Positions 1-7,983 of a stretch of 64,000 nt of DNA are shown here, in pieces. The notes beneath the pieces were generated by a model. The model worked only from the letters and a program-made list of their open reading frames with translations, was not told where the DNA came from and did not search any database. Location of the stretch: assembly GCF_014204895.1 (NCBI RefSeq), contig NZ_JACHMF010000001.1:7006001-7070000 (forward strand), read 5' to 3'. The position numbers and the translations under genes are program-made. Each line of letters opens with the position of its first letter. Positions within the stretch are counted from its first letter, which is position 1. The DNA is from Paractinoplanes abujensis (GTDB lineage Bacteria; Actinomycetota; Actinomycetes; Mycobacteriales; Micromonosporaceae).

Positions 1-656
1 GTCAGAGCGACCAGCGGCAGTCGCGGCTCGACCTGGCGCATCCGCATCAGCGCGCCCCAGTCGAAGCTCTGGATCGTGACCTGGCGCAGCAGCCCGGCCC
101 GGCGGATCTCGGCCGCGGTCACCCGCACGAACTGCTCACGCGGGGCGGTCTCGGTGGGCGCCCCCGCCTCCACCTTGGTCTCCACGTTGAGTTTCACGCG
201 GTCCGCCCGATACCGCTTGACCAGCGCGAAAACCTCGCTGAGAAGCGGCATGCGGGCGCCCGGCACGGCCAGCTGGCCCGGCTTGTCGGCCAGCGTCTGC
301 GAACCGCAGTCCAGCGTCCGGACCTGCGCGAGAGTGAGCGTATTCACGTACTTGCCCACGTACGGGAACTCGGGGTCGCCGGCCGTGACGGGTGCGGTGT
401 CCCGGCACTTGGTGCCCGTGACCCGGCGGTCGTGCGTGACCACGGCCCGGCCGTCCTCGGTGATCTGCACATCGAGCTCGAGGGTGCTGACGCCGAGCTG
501 CAGGGCATTGCCGAACGAGGCGAGCGTGTTCTCGACGCGCAGGCCGAGGCCCCCGCGGTGTGCTTGCAGGTCGAAGGTCTTGGCCCCACCGGCGGCGGCG
601 GGACTGGGAACGGCCAGAACGCCGGCCGCGAGCAGGATGGCGACGGGTATGCGCAT
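1..656 (-). CDS. Secreted glycerophosphodiester phosphodiesterase (partial, C-terminus beyond left edge)
   Basis: The minus strand reads open from an ATG at 656 to the window edge, giving 218 residues and no stop. An N-terminal signal peptide (about residues 1-22, ending in Pro-Ser-Pro-Ala-Ala-Ala) indicates export. The GDPD-family active-site signatures are visible: HRGG with ENT (H33, R34, E42, N43), the metal-binding ELDVQITEDG (E60, D62), and the catalytic THD (H75). The family hydrolyses glycerophosphodiesters to glycerol 3-phosphate and an alcohol, usually to recover carbon and phosphate from lipid head groups. It is divergent from the PLP cassette. A single GTTCACA element lies about 45 nt upstream, but there is no second repeat to make a PHO box. 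The family call is secure; the exact substrate is unknown. Confidence 0.88.
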   Translation of the reverse strand, partial: MRIPVAILLAAGVLAVPSPAAAGGAKTFDLQAHRGGLGLRVENTLASFGNALQLGVSTLELDVQITEDGRAVVTHDRRVTGTKCRDTAPVTAGDPEFPYVGKYVNTLTLAQVRTLDCGSQTLADKPGQLAVPGARMPLLSEVFALVKRYRADRVKLNVETKVEAGAPTETAPREQFVRVTAAEIRRAGLLRQVTIQSFDWGALMRMRQVEPRLPLVAL

Positions 657-988
657 GCGGCCAGCGTGTGTGGCGGGCACGACAATCGGGCTACGTCTAT
701 GTGAACCGATGGCGGCCATCTATCGGCAACTCCGGCCCGCGGCACGTCGCCGAGCGTGGTCGGAAAGCGTGAATGAATGCACACATGCACAAGCGACGAC
801 AGTTAGACGGATGCCGAATCAAGGACACAAGTATTGACATTTAAATCTGTATCGAAGGGATCACCGAATGTATTGACACCCCTTGGCGAGGGGTCCCGGC
901 ATCGGTTACGTTGAGAAAACGTCGCAACGCCGCGATCGGCGACAAAGCCCGCACTGACCTGCACAAACGGCCATCCGGGGAGTCGTAC
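657..988. promoter_or_regulatory. Divergent intergenic region with two TTGACA boxes and an inverted repeat
   Basis: This 332-bp gap separates the GDPD gene from the PLP cassette and is clearly more AT-rich than its neighbours. On the plus strand two TTGACA boxes occur at 834-839 and 873-878, both typical -35 elements, though no convincing -10 is seen at 17 bp from either. A perfect inverted repeat ACCCCT-5nt-AGGGGT covers 878-894, overlapping the end of the second TTGACA. It is a plausible operator for the cassette. A GGGGAG Shine-Dalgarno sequence at 977-982 precedes the chosen GTG start at 989. Confidence 0.4.
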
Positions 989-2443
989 GTGACCGATTCA
1001 AGTCCACTTGAGCTGACCCCCAGAATCGAACCGGTCATCCAATCGGTTCTCGCCGAGGACGCGCTCCTGCACCAGTTGGCAGACGGACTCGGCTCACCGC
1101 TCAACATCGTGCTGCCGGATGCCCTGGCCGCCAATGTGGAGTCTTTCCGAGCGGTCTATCGCACCCATCGGCTACGCGGACACATCTATTTCGCCCACAA
1201 GGCGAACCGTTCCGCGGCGCTGCTGCGGCGGCTGGCCGGCACCGAGGCCGGCGTCGACGTCGCGTCGCTGGCCGAGCTGCAGCACGCCCTCGGGGCCGGC
1301 TTCACCCCCGACCGGATCATCGCCACCGGGCCCAAGAACCGGGAATTCCTCTGGCTGGCCGCGCGCACCGGCGTGCTCGTCAACGCCGACTCGCTGGACG
1401 AGCTGAGTGAGCTGGCCGCCCTGGTCGAGGCCCACCGCCAGCCCCGCGTACGGGTGATGGTGCGGCTGGCCGGGTTCGCCTCCCCCGGAGTGCAGCTGAT
1501 CAGCCGCCGCAGCCGGTTCGGGGTGCCGGCCGACCAGCTGACCGAGGCCCTCGGCCGGCTCGACAAGCACGCCGACCAGCTGGAACTCGTCGGCGTCGCC
1601 TACCACCTCGACACCGTCGGACTGCCCGAGAAGGCGCTCGCGCTGGAAGGCTGCCTGGCCGCGCTCGACGAATGCCGCGACCGGGGCGTGCCGGTCTGGT
1701 CGGTCGACATCGGCGGCGGGTTCGGCGTCAACTACCTCGCCCGGGCCGGCCAATGGGAGCGGTACACCTCGGAACTGGCCCAGGCGGTGCTCGGCCGGCG
1801 ACCCCCGATGACCTGGAACGGGCACGGCTACGGGCTGCGCAACGAGGGCGGCACCCTGCGCGGGGCGCTCGGGCTCTACCCCGCGCACCGGCCGGTCTCC
1901 GGGCCCGGCTACCTCGACCAGCTGCTGGCCACCCCCGCCCCCGCGCAGCGCCGGCCGCTGGGTGAGCTGCTGCTCGACAGCATGATCGACCTCGACATCG
2001 AGCCCGGCCGGGCCCTGCTCGACCAGTGCGGGCTCGTGCTGGCCCGGGTGCTCGAAGTGCGTCCCGGCGACGGCGACACCCTCGTACGGCTCGAAATGAA
2101 CGCCCGCGACGTCAGCCTGGAAGAACACGGAGTGCTGATGGACCCCGTGCTCGTGGGGGCCGGCGACCGGCCGCCCGCACCCACCGAGGTGTACCTGCTC
2201 GGCAACCTCTGCCTGGAATCCGACCTGATCACCCGGCGCAAGGTGACCCTGCCCGCCCGGCCCCGGCCCGGCGACCTGCTCGCCTTCGTCAACACGGCCG
2301 GCTACTTCATGGACTTCAGCGCCACCCGCGCCCTGCACCAGCCGGTCGGCCGCAAAGTCGCCCTCTACTCCACCGGCGGCCGGTGGGGCTGGTGCCTCGA
2401 CGAGCAGTACTGGCCCGTCCACGAGCGCACGGAGGCAGCATGA
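989..2443 (+). CDS. Y4yA-family PLP-dependent decarboxylase-like enzyme
   Basis: This is a 484-residue fold-type III (alanine-racemase/ornithine-decarboxylase-like) PLP enzyme. The PLP lysine is in FAHKANRS (K71). It is followed by GVDVASLAEL and TGPKN, as in diaminopimelate/ornithine decarboxylases, and a VDIGGGFGVNY phosphate-binding loop. A long central insertion and the overall architecture match the family named after Rhizobium Y4yA. The start is placed at GTG 989 because a GGGGAG sequence lies 6 nt upstream; an in-frame TTG at 911 has no such support. The stop overlaps the next start as ATGA (2440-2443), so translation is coupled. The substrate is not predictable; an amino acid produced by the next two enzymes is an inference. 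Confidence 0.8.
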   Translation: MTDSSPLELTPRIEPVIQSVLAEDALLHQLADGLGSPLNIVLPDALAANVESFRAVYRTHRLRGHIYFAHKANRSAALLRRLAGTEAGVDVASLAELQHALGAGFTPDRIIATGPKNREFLWLAARTGVLVNADSLDELSELAALVEAHRQPRVRVMVRLAGFASPGVQLISRRSRFGVPADQLTEALGRLDKHADQLELVGVAYHLDTVGLPEKALALEGCLAALDECRDRGVPVWSVDIGGGFGVNYLARAGQWERYTSELAQAVLGRRPPMTWNGHGYGLRNEGGTLRGALGLYPAHRPVSGPGYLDQLLATPAPAQRRPLGELLLDSMIDLDIEPGRALLDQCGLVLARVLEVRPGDGDTLVRLEMNARDVSLEEHGVLMDPVLVGAGDRPPAPTEVYLLGNLCLESDLITRRKVTLPARPRPGDLLAFVNTAGYFMDFSATRALHQPVGRKVALYSTGGRWGWCLDEQYWPVHERTEAA

Positions 2444-3747
2444 GATACGACGACCTGACCGAGGCGATCGGCAACACGCCGCTGGTGCGCATCGACCCGG
2501 CGGTGCACGGCCTGGTCAACATCGACCTGTACGCCAAGATGGAACTGCTCAACCCGTTCGGCTCGGTCAAGGACCGCGCGGCCCTGCAGATGATCCGCCC
2601 GCTGGTGACCGGCGCCACCGAGCGCGGCGACACCGTGGTCGAACTCTCCAGCGGCAACACGGCCAAGGCGCTGGCCCTGATCGCCGGGATGTACGGCCTG
2701 CCCTTCAAGAGCGTCACCAACCGCATGAAAGTCCCCGAGATCAAAGACCTGTTGCTGCTGCTCGGGGCCGAGATCGACGAGCTGCCCGGGCAGGCCGAAT
2801 GCCTCGACCCGACCGACACCGAAGACCCCCTCTCACGCATGCACCGCACGCTCAGCGACAACGGCAGCGGATACGTGCACACCGATCAGTACTTCAACGA
2901 GCGCAACATCGAGGCCCACCTGCACGGCACCGGGCCCGAGATCGTCAAGGACCTGGACGGCCGCGCACCCGACTACTTCGTGGCCTGCGTGGGCACGGCC
3001 GGCTCGTCCACCGGGGTGGCCCGCGCGCTGCGTCAGCACGACCCCGACGTCCGGGTGATCGGCCTGGTCGCCGCGAAGAGCGACTTCATTCCGGGCATCC
3101 GCACGATCGACGAGGTGCACGAGGTGGGGTTGTTCGACCCCGGCGTCTACGACACCCTCGAAACGATCACCTCCGACGACGCCATCGACGGGCTGCTCAC
3201 GCTGGTGCGCCGCTGCGGCACCCCGGCCGGGCCCACCGGGGGCGGCGCCTATCAAGGAGCCGTACGCCACCTGCGCGCACTCGACGCCACGCTGACCACG
3301 CGTAAGACGGCCGTGTTCATCGTCTGCGACCGGGTCGAAAGCTACCTGAGCTACCTGCGCGACCGGCGGCCCGCGCTTTTCGGGCGGCCGCCGAGGACCA
3401 ACGACGTACGGGTCCTGACCGTCGAGGAAATCGCAGCGGCGCCCACGGTCGGTGTCGAGGAGGCGTCGCGCTGGCCCGGCCTGATCATCGACTTGCGCAA
3501 CCCGCACGCGTACCGGGCACTGCACATCGACGGCTCGATCAACATCGTGGACGAGCTGTTCGCCGAACTGCTCCACGGTGGACTGCCGTTCGGGCGGCGC
3601 CAGCCGGTGCTGCTGGTCTGCCCGGTCGGCGAGAAATCGGCCCGCTACGCCGCGCTGCTGCTACGCATGGGTCATCCGGAAGTGCGGTCACTCGCGGGCG
3701 GCATCATCGCGTGGCGCGACGCCGGCGCGCGGCTGGTGCGTGACTGA
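2440..3747 (+). CDS. Cysteine-synthase-like PLP enzyme fused to a C-terminal rhodanese domain
   Basis: The protein has 435 residues. Residues 1-310 form a fold-type II PLP enzyme: GNTPLVRI at the N-terminus, the PLP lysine in NPFGSVKDR (K44), an SSGNTAKALA substrate/cofactor loop (S71-T74) and a glycine-rich phosphate loop GPTGGGAYQG. Residues 325-435 form a rhodanese domain with IIDLRNPHAYRALHIDGSINI and an active-site loop CPVGEKS (C394), a candidate persulfide carrier. The natural fusion suggests that the enzyme receives sulfur through its own rhodanese. Known relatives of the catalytic half make cysteine, cystathionine or 2,3-diaminopropionate. The gene is coupled to both neighbours (ATGA and TGATG overlaps). 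The fusion is clear; the reaction is unknown. Confidence 0.82.
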   Translation: MRYDDLTEAIGNTPLVRIDPAVHGLVNIDLYAKMELLNPFGSVKDRAALQMIRPLVTGATERGDTVVELSSGNTAKALALIAGMYGLPFKSVTNRMKVPEIKDLLLLLGAEIDELPGQAECLDPTDTEDPLSRMHRTLSDNGSGYVHTDQYFNERNIEAHLHGTGPEIVKDLDGRAPDYFVACVGTAGSSTGVARALRQHDPDVRVIGLVAAKSDFIPGIRTIDEVHEVGLFDPGVYDTLETITSDDAIDGLLTLVRRCGTPAGPTGGGAYQGAVRHLRALDATLTTRKTAVFIVCDRVESYLSYLRDRRPALFGRPPRTNDVRVLTVEEIAAAPTVGVEEASRWPGLIIDLRNPHAYRALHIDGSINIVDELFAELLHGGLPFGRRQPVLLVCPVGEKSARYAALLLRMGHPEVRSLAGGIIAWRDAGARLVRD

Positions 3748-4964
3748 TGACGCTGACCTTGGAGACCGGCTGGCAGCTCGGCGTACGGTCGCAATTCCCG
3801 CTGCTCACGGGGAACCCCGGGGTGGCTTATCTGGACAGCGCGGCCACCTCCCAGAAGCCCCAAGCGGTGCTGGACGCGGTGATGGCCTATTTGACCAGCG
3901 AGAACGCCAACGCGGCGCGGGGCACGTATCCGTGGGCCAACCGGACCACGGCCCGCATCGAGGAAGCCCGCGACCAGGTACGGCGCTTCCTGGGCGCGCG
4001 GGGCGCCGCCCTGTCACCCTTCACCGCCGCCTCCGGCCTCCCCGCTCGGGACACCTCGGGCGTTCACTTCGTCGACGGGACCACGGCGGGGTTGCGTACG
4101 GTGGCCCTGGACTGGCTCGTTTCCTACTTGTCGGACGGGGACGAGATCATCGTGCCGTTCGCGGACCACAGCGCGAACCTGGTGCCCTGGCTGGACGCCG
4201 TCGCGCTGCTGGAACGGCAAGGAGTCCGGATCACCGTACGGCCGATGCCCTACGACGCCGCCCACGACTACGACGTGGCCCGGCTGCCGATCGGACCGCG
4301 TACGCGCTTCATCGCGGCCACCCACGTGCATCACGTCTACGGCAACGACATGAACATCCACCGCCTGCGCGCGGCGGCCGGACCCGACATCGCCATCTGT
4401 CTGGACGCGGCGCAGAGCTTCGGGCACATGCCGATCTCGGCGGAAGCGCTGGACGTCGACTTCATCGTCTTCTCCGGCCACAAAGCGATGGCCCTGCCCG
4501 GCATCGGCGCGGTGTGGGCCGCGAACAAGCGCGGCCCGGCATTCCAGCCGGCCGGGTGGAGTGGCTCCCCCAACACGGCCGGGATCGTCAGCCTGGCCGC
4601 GGCGATGGACTGGCTCTCCTCCGTGGGGCTCTCCCGGATCTCGGCCTACCTGATCGCGCTGGGCGGACGGCTCACCGCCGGGCTGTCCACCCTGAACAGT
4701 TACGAGGTGCTGGGATGCCAGAACAGTCTGACCGCAGGCTCGACGGTCCAGCAGCGGCACGGAATCGTGACGTTCCGGCACCGCGAGATCGGCTCCAACG
4801 ACCTCGGCTTCATCCTCGCCTCCGACGGCTTGCTCGTCCGGGCCGACGACCACTGCCAGGGCAGCCAGGGCGAAAAGACCTCCTCCGTACGGGTGAGCCT
4901 GCACGTCTACAACACGCCGGCCGAGGTGGATCGGCTGCTTTCGGTGCTCAGAGCCCTCGACTGA
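3747..4964 (+). CDS. SufS-like cysteine desulfurase / class V aminotransferase
   Basis: This 405-residue fold-type I PLP enzyme has the SufS/CsdA layout: YLDSAATSQKP at the N-terminus, the NAARGTYPWANR loop (normally NVHRGVH), the cofactor-binding DAAQSFGHMPI (D220) and the PLP lysine in FSGHKAMALPG (K246). The C-terminal loop keeps a cysteine in RADDHCQGSQG (C370), at the position of the persulfide-forming cysteine of SufS. An extra stretch of about 20 residues lies near 88-108. No sufU, sufE or Fe-S assembly genes are nearby, so a role in biosynthetic sulfur donation to the fused rhodanese is more likely than housekeeping Fe-S assembly. That role is inferred from context. Its ATG overlaps the preceding stop by one base. 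Confidence 0.82.
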   Translation: MTLTLETGWQLGVRSQFPLLTGNPGVAYLDSAATSQKPQAVLDAVMAYLTSENANAARGTYPWANRTTARIEEARDQVRRFLGARGAALSPFTAASGLPARDTSGVHFVDGTTAGLRTVALDWLVSYLSDGDEIIVPFADHSANLVPWLDAVALLERQGVRITVRPMPYDAAHDYDVARLPIGPRTRFIAATHVHHVYGNDMNIHRLRAAAGPDIAICLDAAQSFGHMPISAEALDVDFIVFSGHKAMALPGIGAVWAANKRGPAFQPAGWSGSPNTAGIVSLAAAMDWLSSVGLSRISAYLIALGGRLTAGLSTLNSYEVLGCQNSLTAGSTVQQRHGIVTFRHREIGSNDLGFILASDGLLVRADDHCQGSQGEKTSSVRVSLHVYNTPAEVDRLLSVLRALD

Positions 4965-5900
4965 ACCGTTCGCTGCGCTACCGCTTCGCCTCCGCCAGGC
5001 GACCGCTGCCGTGCTCGCACCACCCCCGGGTCATCGCTACCCCCGCATCGCAATACCGCCGTTTCATCGCCATCGCCATCGCCATCGCCACCGCCACCGC
5101 CACCGCCACCGCCACCCCGTACCGCCGTACCGCCGCTTCGCCCGGGCCGAGCCGCCGCTACCCCGGCACCGCAGTACCGCCACGTCAACGCGACGCCAAA
5201 CCACCGCGCCGCGTCACCGCCGCCGCACCGTCTCCGTCCGGCACAGCCGCCGCGTCGCCGCCCCGGGTCACCGCGCCCCCGGGTCACCTCGCGGGCATCG
5301 CCGCACCACCTCGCGGGCAACGCGGCGTCATCTCCTGCGCCGCCGCGCCAATACCGCCGCGTCACCGCTCCCGCGCCGCGTCACCGCCGCCGCGCCACCC
5401 CGCGGGTACCGCGGCCGCGGCCCGCGGGCACCGGCGCCGCGTCACTCCCCGCGCGGCCGCCCTAAGACCGCCGAGTCACCGCTCCCGCGCCGTGTCTCAG
5501 CTGCCACGCCATCCCGCGGGTACCGCCGCCGCGGCCCGCGGCATCGCCGCGCCACCACTCCGGCGCCGCCGCGCCACCACTCTCGCGCCGCCGCGCCACC
5601 ACTCCTGCGCCGCCGCGGCGTCACCTGCCGCGCTGTGTGTCAGCCGCCGCGTCACCCCGCGGGCACCGCCGCCGCGCCGCCCCGCGGCCACCGGCGTCGC
5701 GTCACTCCCGCGCCCCGCGGCATCGCCGCGCCACCACTCCGGCGCCGCCGCGCCACCACTCCGGCGCCGCCGCGCCATCACCCCCGTGCCGCCGCGCCAC
5801 GACTCCCGCGCCGCCGCGCCACCACCGCGCCTGCTGTCACGGCCGCCCGCTGGTGAGGGCCGCGCGGGCCTGCGGGCAGGTGTTGCGACGGCACGGCCTG
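4965..5900. repeat. C-rich low-complexity tandem-repeat tract without a credible gene
   Basis: Nearly 1 kb with strong C over G skew on the plus strand and long spurious open frames rich in Arg, Pro, His and Ala. At 5065-5112 there are four CATCGC hexamers followed by four CACCGC hexamers. From about 5540 to 5825 a 21-bp unit close to GCGCCGCCGCGCCACCACTC recurs with variation. A 47-bp segment is repeated perfectly at 5535-5581 and 5714-5760, offset by 179 bp. No ribosome binding site, domain or codon-position bias supports a protein here. It is not a CRISPR array: the units are contiguous, with no unique spacers. Confidence 0.75.
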
Positions 5901-5901
5901 G

Positions 5902-5940
5902 TTGTTGGAAATGGATGTCGTTTCTCTGTAGTCTGCCGAA
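5902..5940 (+). promoter_or_regulatory. Probable promoter of the methyltransferase gene (leaderless)
   Basis: TTGGAA (5905-5910) and TAGTCT (5929-5934) are 18 bp apart, and the -10 box ends 6 nt before the ATG at 5941. No Shine-Dalgarno sequence is present, so the transcript probably begins at or next to the start codon. Confidence 0.45.
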
Positions 5941-6822
5941 ATGGGCCGTATGCCGACGACGACGCTCGACTCCGCCCGGTGGCGGGCTGCCTGGGATGAG
6001 GTGATGACCGGGTTCGTCCCCGGTTTGTCCGCTCTGGAGGCCGCGATCGCGGTAGCCGCCGACGCCGCGCTGGGTCGCCCGCCGTTCCGGGTGCTCGACC
6101 TCGGCGGCGGCCCGGGGGTGGTGGCCGAGCGCATGTCGGCGCGCTGGCCGGAGGCCGCGGTCACGATGGTCGACATCGACCCGGTGCTGCTGGCCCTGGC
6201 CCGCGACGGCGTCCCACCGGCCGTGTCGGTGCTGACCGCCGACCTGGGCGAGCCACTCCCGGCGCTCCTTCCGGCGGCAAGCAACGGTTGGTCAGCAGAT
6301 GCCGGGTCGGCGGCGGCGGGCAGCAACGGTTTGGACGCGACCGGCAGCTGGGCGTCGGGCAATGGCCTGGCGGCGGGCGGTCGCTCGGAGGCGACCCACG
6401 GCTCGGCGGCGAGCGACGGCTATGACCTGATTACGGCAGTGATGACCGTCCACTATCTGCGCCCCGAGCGCATCCGCGCCCTCTACCGGCGTTGTCATCA
6501 AGTGATGGCCCCCGGCGGCCTGCTGGTGGTGGCCGACCTCATGCCCGACGACGGCCTGCCCTCGTTGATGAGCGCCCTCAACCCCGCGCCGGGGGAGGCG
6601 GCCGCTGAGTTGGCCTGGGTTCAGTGGTGGGGTGAGGTGGGTGAGGCGCCGGAGTTCGCGCGGCTCATGGAGCTTCGGGCCGACGTCTTCCGTGATCGGC
6701 CGCCGGCCGACTTCGCCGGGTCGGTGGCTTGGCATGGTGCCGCTGTGCGGGCGGCCGGGTTTCGCGAGGCCGGCCTGCTCTGGCGCGACGGCCGGCACGC
6801 CGCGTTGGCCGCGGTCGCGTGA
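5941..6822 (+). CDS. Class I SAM-dependent methyltransferase with a low-complexity insertion
   Basis: The protein has 293 residues and a Rossmann methyltransferase core. Motif I is VLDLGGGPG (51-59), followed by the acidic-loop motif VTMVDIDP (about 74-81) and LTADLGEPLP. The region YDLITAVMTVHYLRP and the post-motif APGGLLVVADL complete the fold. Between LGEPLPALL and YDLI there is a 50-residue stretch (about 111-160) almost wholly of Ser, Gly, Ala, Asn and Asp, with no place in the usual fold. It looks like an in-frame expansion containing two near-copies of a SNG(W/L) coding segment. An alternative in-frame ATG is at 5950. The substrate is unknown. It converges with the next gene, the two stops being 4 nt apart. 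Confidence 0.78.
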   Translation: MGRMPTTTLDSARWRAAWDEVMTGFVPGLSALEAAIAVAADAALGRPPFRVLDLGGGPGVVAERMSARWPEAAVTMVDIDPVLLALARDGVPPAVSVLTADLGEPLPALLPAASNGWSADAGSAAAGSNGLDATGSWASGNGLAAGGRSEATHGSAASDGYDLITAVMTVHYLRPERIRALYRRCHQVMAPGGLLVVADLMPDDGLPSLMSALNPAPGEAAAELAWVQWWGEVGEAPEFARLMELRADVFRDRPPADFAGSVAWHGAAVRAAGFREAGLLWRDGRHAALAAVA

Positions 6823-6826
6823 CGTT

Positions 6827-7663
6827 TCACGGGAAACTCTGAGTACCGATCACGGCCAGGAGGGCGAGCCGCTCGGCGCTGTCGGTGCCGAGGGCGGGCG
6901 TGAACCAGAGGAGGCGTTGCCGGCCGTCCTCGCTGAACAGCGTCAGGCAGTTGACCTCGAGCAGGCCCAGCGCCGGGTGGATGAGGCGTTTGCGGTCGTC
7001 GCGCCGGAACGCCACGTCGTGGTCGGCCCACAATTGCGCGAACTCGGGCGACTTCGCGAGCAGCGTGGACACCAGGGTGCGTACGTCGGAATCTCGCGGA
7101 TCACGGCGGGCGGCGGCCGCTCGCAGGTCGGCGACGAAGGCCCGGGACTGTGCCGGGTGGTCCGCCGGAGGGTAGAGCAGCCGCGCTTCGGGGTCGGTGA
7201 ACCAGCGGTGCACGAAGCTGGCGTCCGGCCCCTGGTGCACATCGTGCGGGCCGAGCAGGGCGACCGCGAGCGGGTTCTGCACAAGAGTCACGTGCAGGTC
7301 GGTGATGACCAGGGCCGGTGTGTCGGTGAGGCGGCCGAGCAGGTCGGCCAGGCCGGGGTGGGTGTGTGCGGCCGGGCCGTTGCGCAGTGGGGCCCGGCCG
7401 GCCAGGTGGAACAGGTGGTCGCGTTCGTCTCCGGTGAGCCGCAGGGCCCGGGCCAGCGCGGCCAGCATCTGTTCGGACGGCTGGGAGCCGGCCCCGCGCT
7501 CGAGCTCGATGTAGTACTCGACCGAGGCTCCTGCCAGCTGGGCCACCTCGTCGCGGCGGAGCCCGGGCACCCGGCGGCGGGGGCCGGCGGGCAGACCCAC
7601 GTCGGCGGGCCGGATCCGGTCGCGCCGCGATCGTAGGTAGACGCCCAGCTCCTTGAGGTTCAC
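6827..7663 (-). CDS. XRE-family regulator with MmyB-like ligand-binding domain
   Basis: The protein has 278 residues. An N-terminal helix-turn-helix (about 1-75) contains LRSRRDRIRP, RRDEVAQLAGASVEYYIELERG and a LRLTGDERDHLFHLAG helix. The C-terminal domain (about 100-275) has the MmyB family features: VTLVQNPLAVALLG, a FVHRWFTDPEARLLYP block and the EFAQLWADHDV motif. Such proteins typically repress an adjacent, divergently transcribed oxidoreductase-type gene; here the divergent partner is a tautomerase. A strong inverted repeat in the shared intergenic region (7691-7721) is the likely operator. The ligand may be a fatty acid, as proposed for the family. The regulatory target is inferred. 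Confidence 0.85.
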   Translation of the reverse strand: MNLKELGVYLRSRRDRIRPADVGLPAGPRRRVPGLRRDEVAQLAGASVEYYIELERGAGSQPSEQMLAALARALRLTGDERDHLFHLAGRAPLRNGPAAHTHPGLADLLGRLTDTPALVITDLHVTLVQNPLAVALLGPHDVHQGPDASFVHRWFTDPEARLLYPPADHPAQSRAFVADLRAAAARRDPRDSDVRTLVSTLLAKSPEFAQLWADHDVAFRRDDRKRLIHPALGLLEVNCLTLFSEDGRQRLLWFTPALGTDSAERLALLAVIGTQSFP

Positions 7664-7690
7664 CAGCCCAGTCTGCCGCCGCCGGGCCGG

Positions 7691-7721
7691 GTCAGGCAGG
7701 GGTTGTCATCCTCTGCCTGAC
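7691..7721. promoter_or_regulatory. 9-bp inverted repeat, probable operator of the MmyB-type regulator
   Basis: GTCAGGCAG at 7691-7699 and its exact reverse complement CTGCCTGAC at 7713-7721 are separated by 13 bp that include a TTGTCA resembling a -35 element. The site lies midway between the regulator and the divergent tautomerase gene, so it could control both. Confidence 0.6.
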
Positions 7722-7776
7722 GCGCCCGGCCCGGCGCAGAGTGGGTGTTGTTCATTCATCCCACGAAGGGGACGCC

Positions 7777-7983
7777 ATGCCATTCGCGAACTTCAAGGTG
7801 CCGGCCGGAACCATCACGCCCTCGCAGAAGCAGAAAATAGTCGAAACCACCACAGACCTGTACGCCGAGATCTACGGCGAGCGCGCCCGGGCCACGACTG
7901 TTGTGCTGGTCGAGGAGGTGCCCGACGGCGGCTGGGGCGTGGCCGGACACGTCCTCACCGCCGCCATGCTCAACGGCGAGTAG
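7777..7983 (+). CDS. 4-oxalocrotonate tautomerase family protein
   Basis: A 68-residue protein beginning Met-Pro-Phe-Ala. Removal of Met exposes the N-terminal proline that is the catalytic base in this superfamily. The core TPSQKQKIVETTTDLYAEIYGERARATTVVLVEEVPDGGWGVAG matches small tautomerases, including the helix and second strand. The start at 7777 is chosen over an upstream in-frame start at 7741 because it puts Pro at position 2 and follows an AAGGGG ribosome binding site. It lies beside the divergent MmyB-type regulator, and its stop directly abuts the stop of the convergent phoX gene. The physiological substrate is unknown. Confidence 0.85.
   Translation: MPFANFKVPAGTITPSQKQKIVETTTDLYAEIYGERARATTVVLVEEVPDGGWGVAGHVLTAAMLNGE

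Noticed and set aside
700..706. GTTCACA upstream of the glycerophosphodiesterase gene as a PHO box
   Set aside because: Only one unit is present; neither adjacent 11-mer matches, unlike the two phoX boxes.
1172..2422. Large minus-strand frame opposite the Y4yA-type gene
   Set aside because: Its composition (Gly/Gln/Val/His-rich) is typical of the antisense of a GC-rich gene, and the plus strand encodes a recognisable PLP enzyme.
5330..5850. Possible CRISPR array
   Set aside because: The units are contiguous and drifting, without uniform repeats separated by unique spacers; no cas genes occur in the window.
3578..6004. A very long open frame of about 800 codons covering the end of the SufS-like gene and the repeat tract
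   Set aside because: It is in the wrong phase for the SufS-like gene and is made open by the C-rich repeats; composition is low-complexity with no domain and no ribosome binding site.
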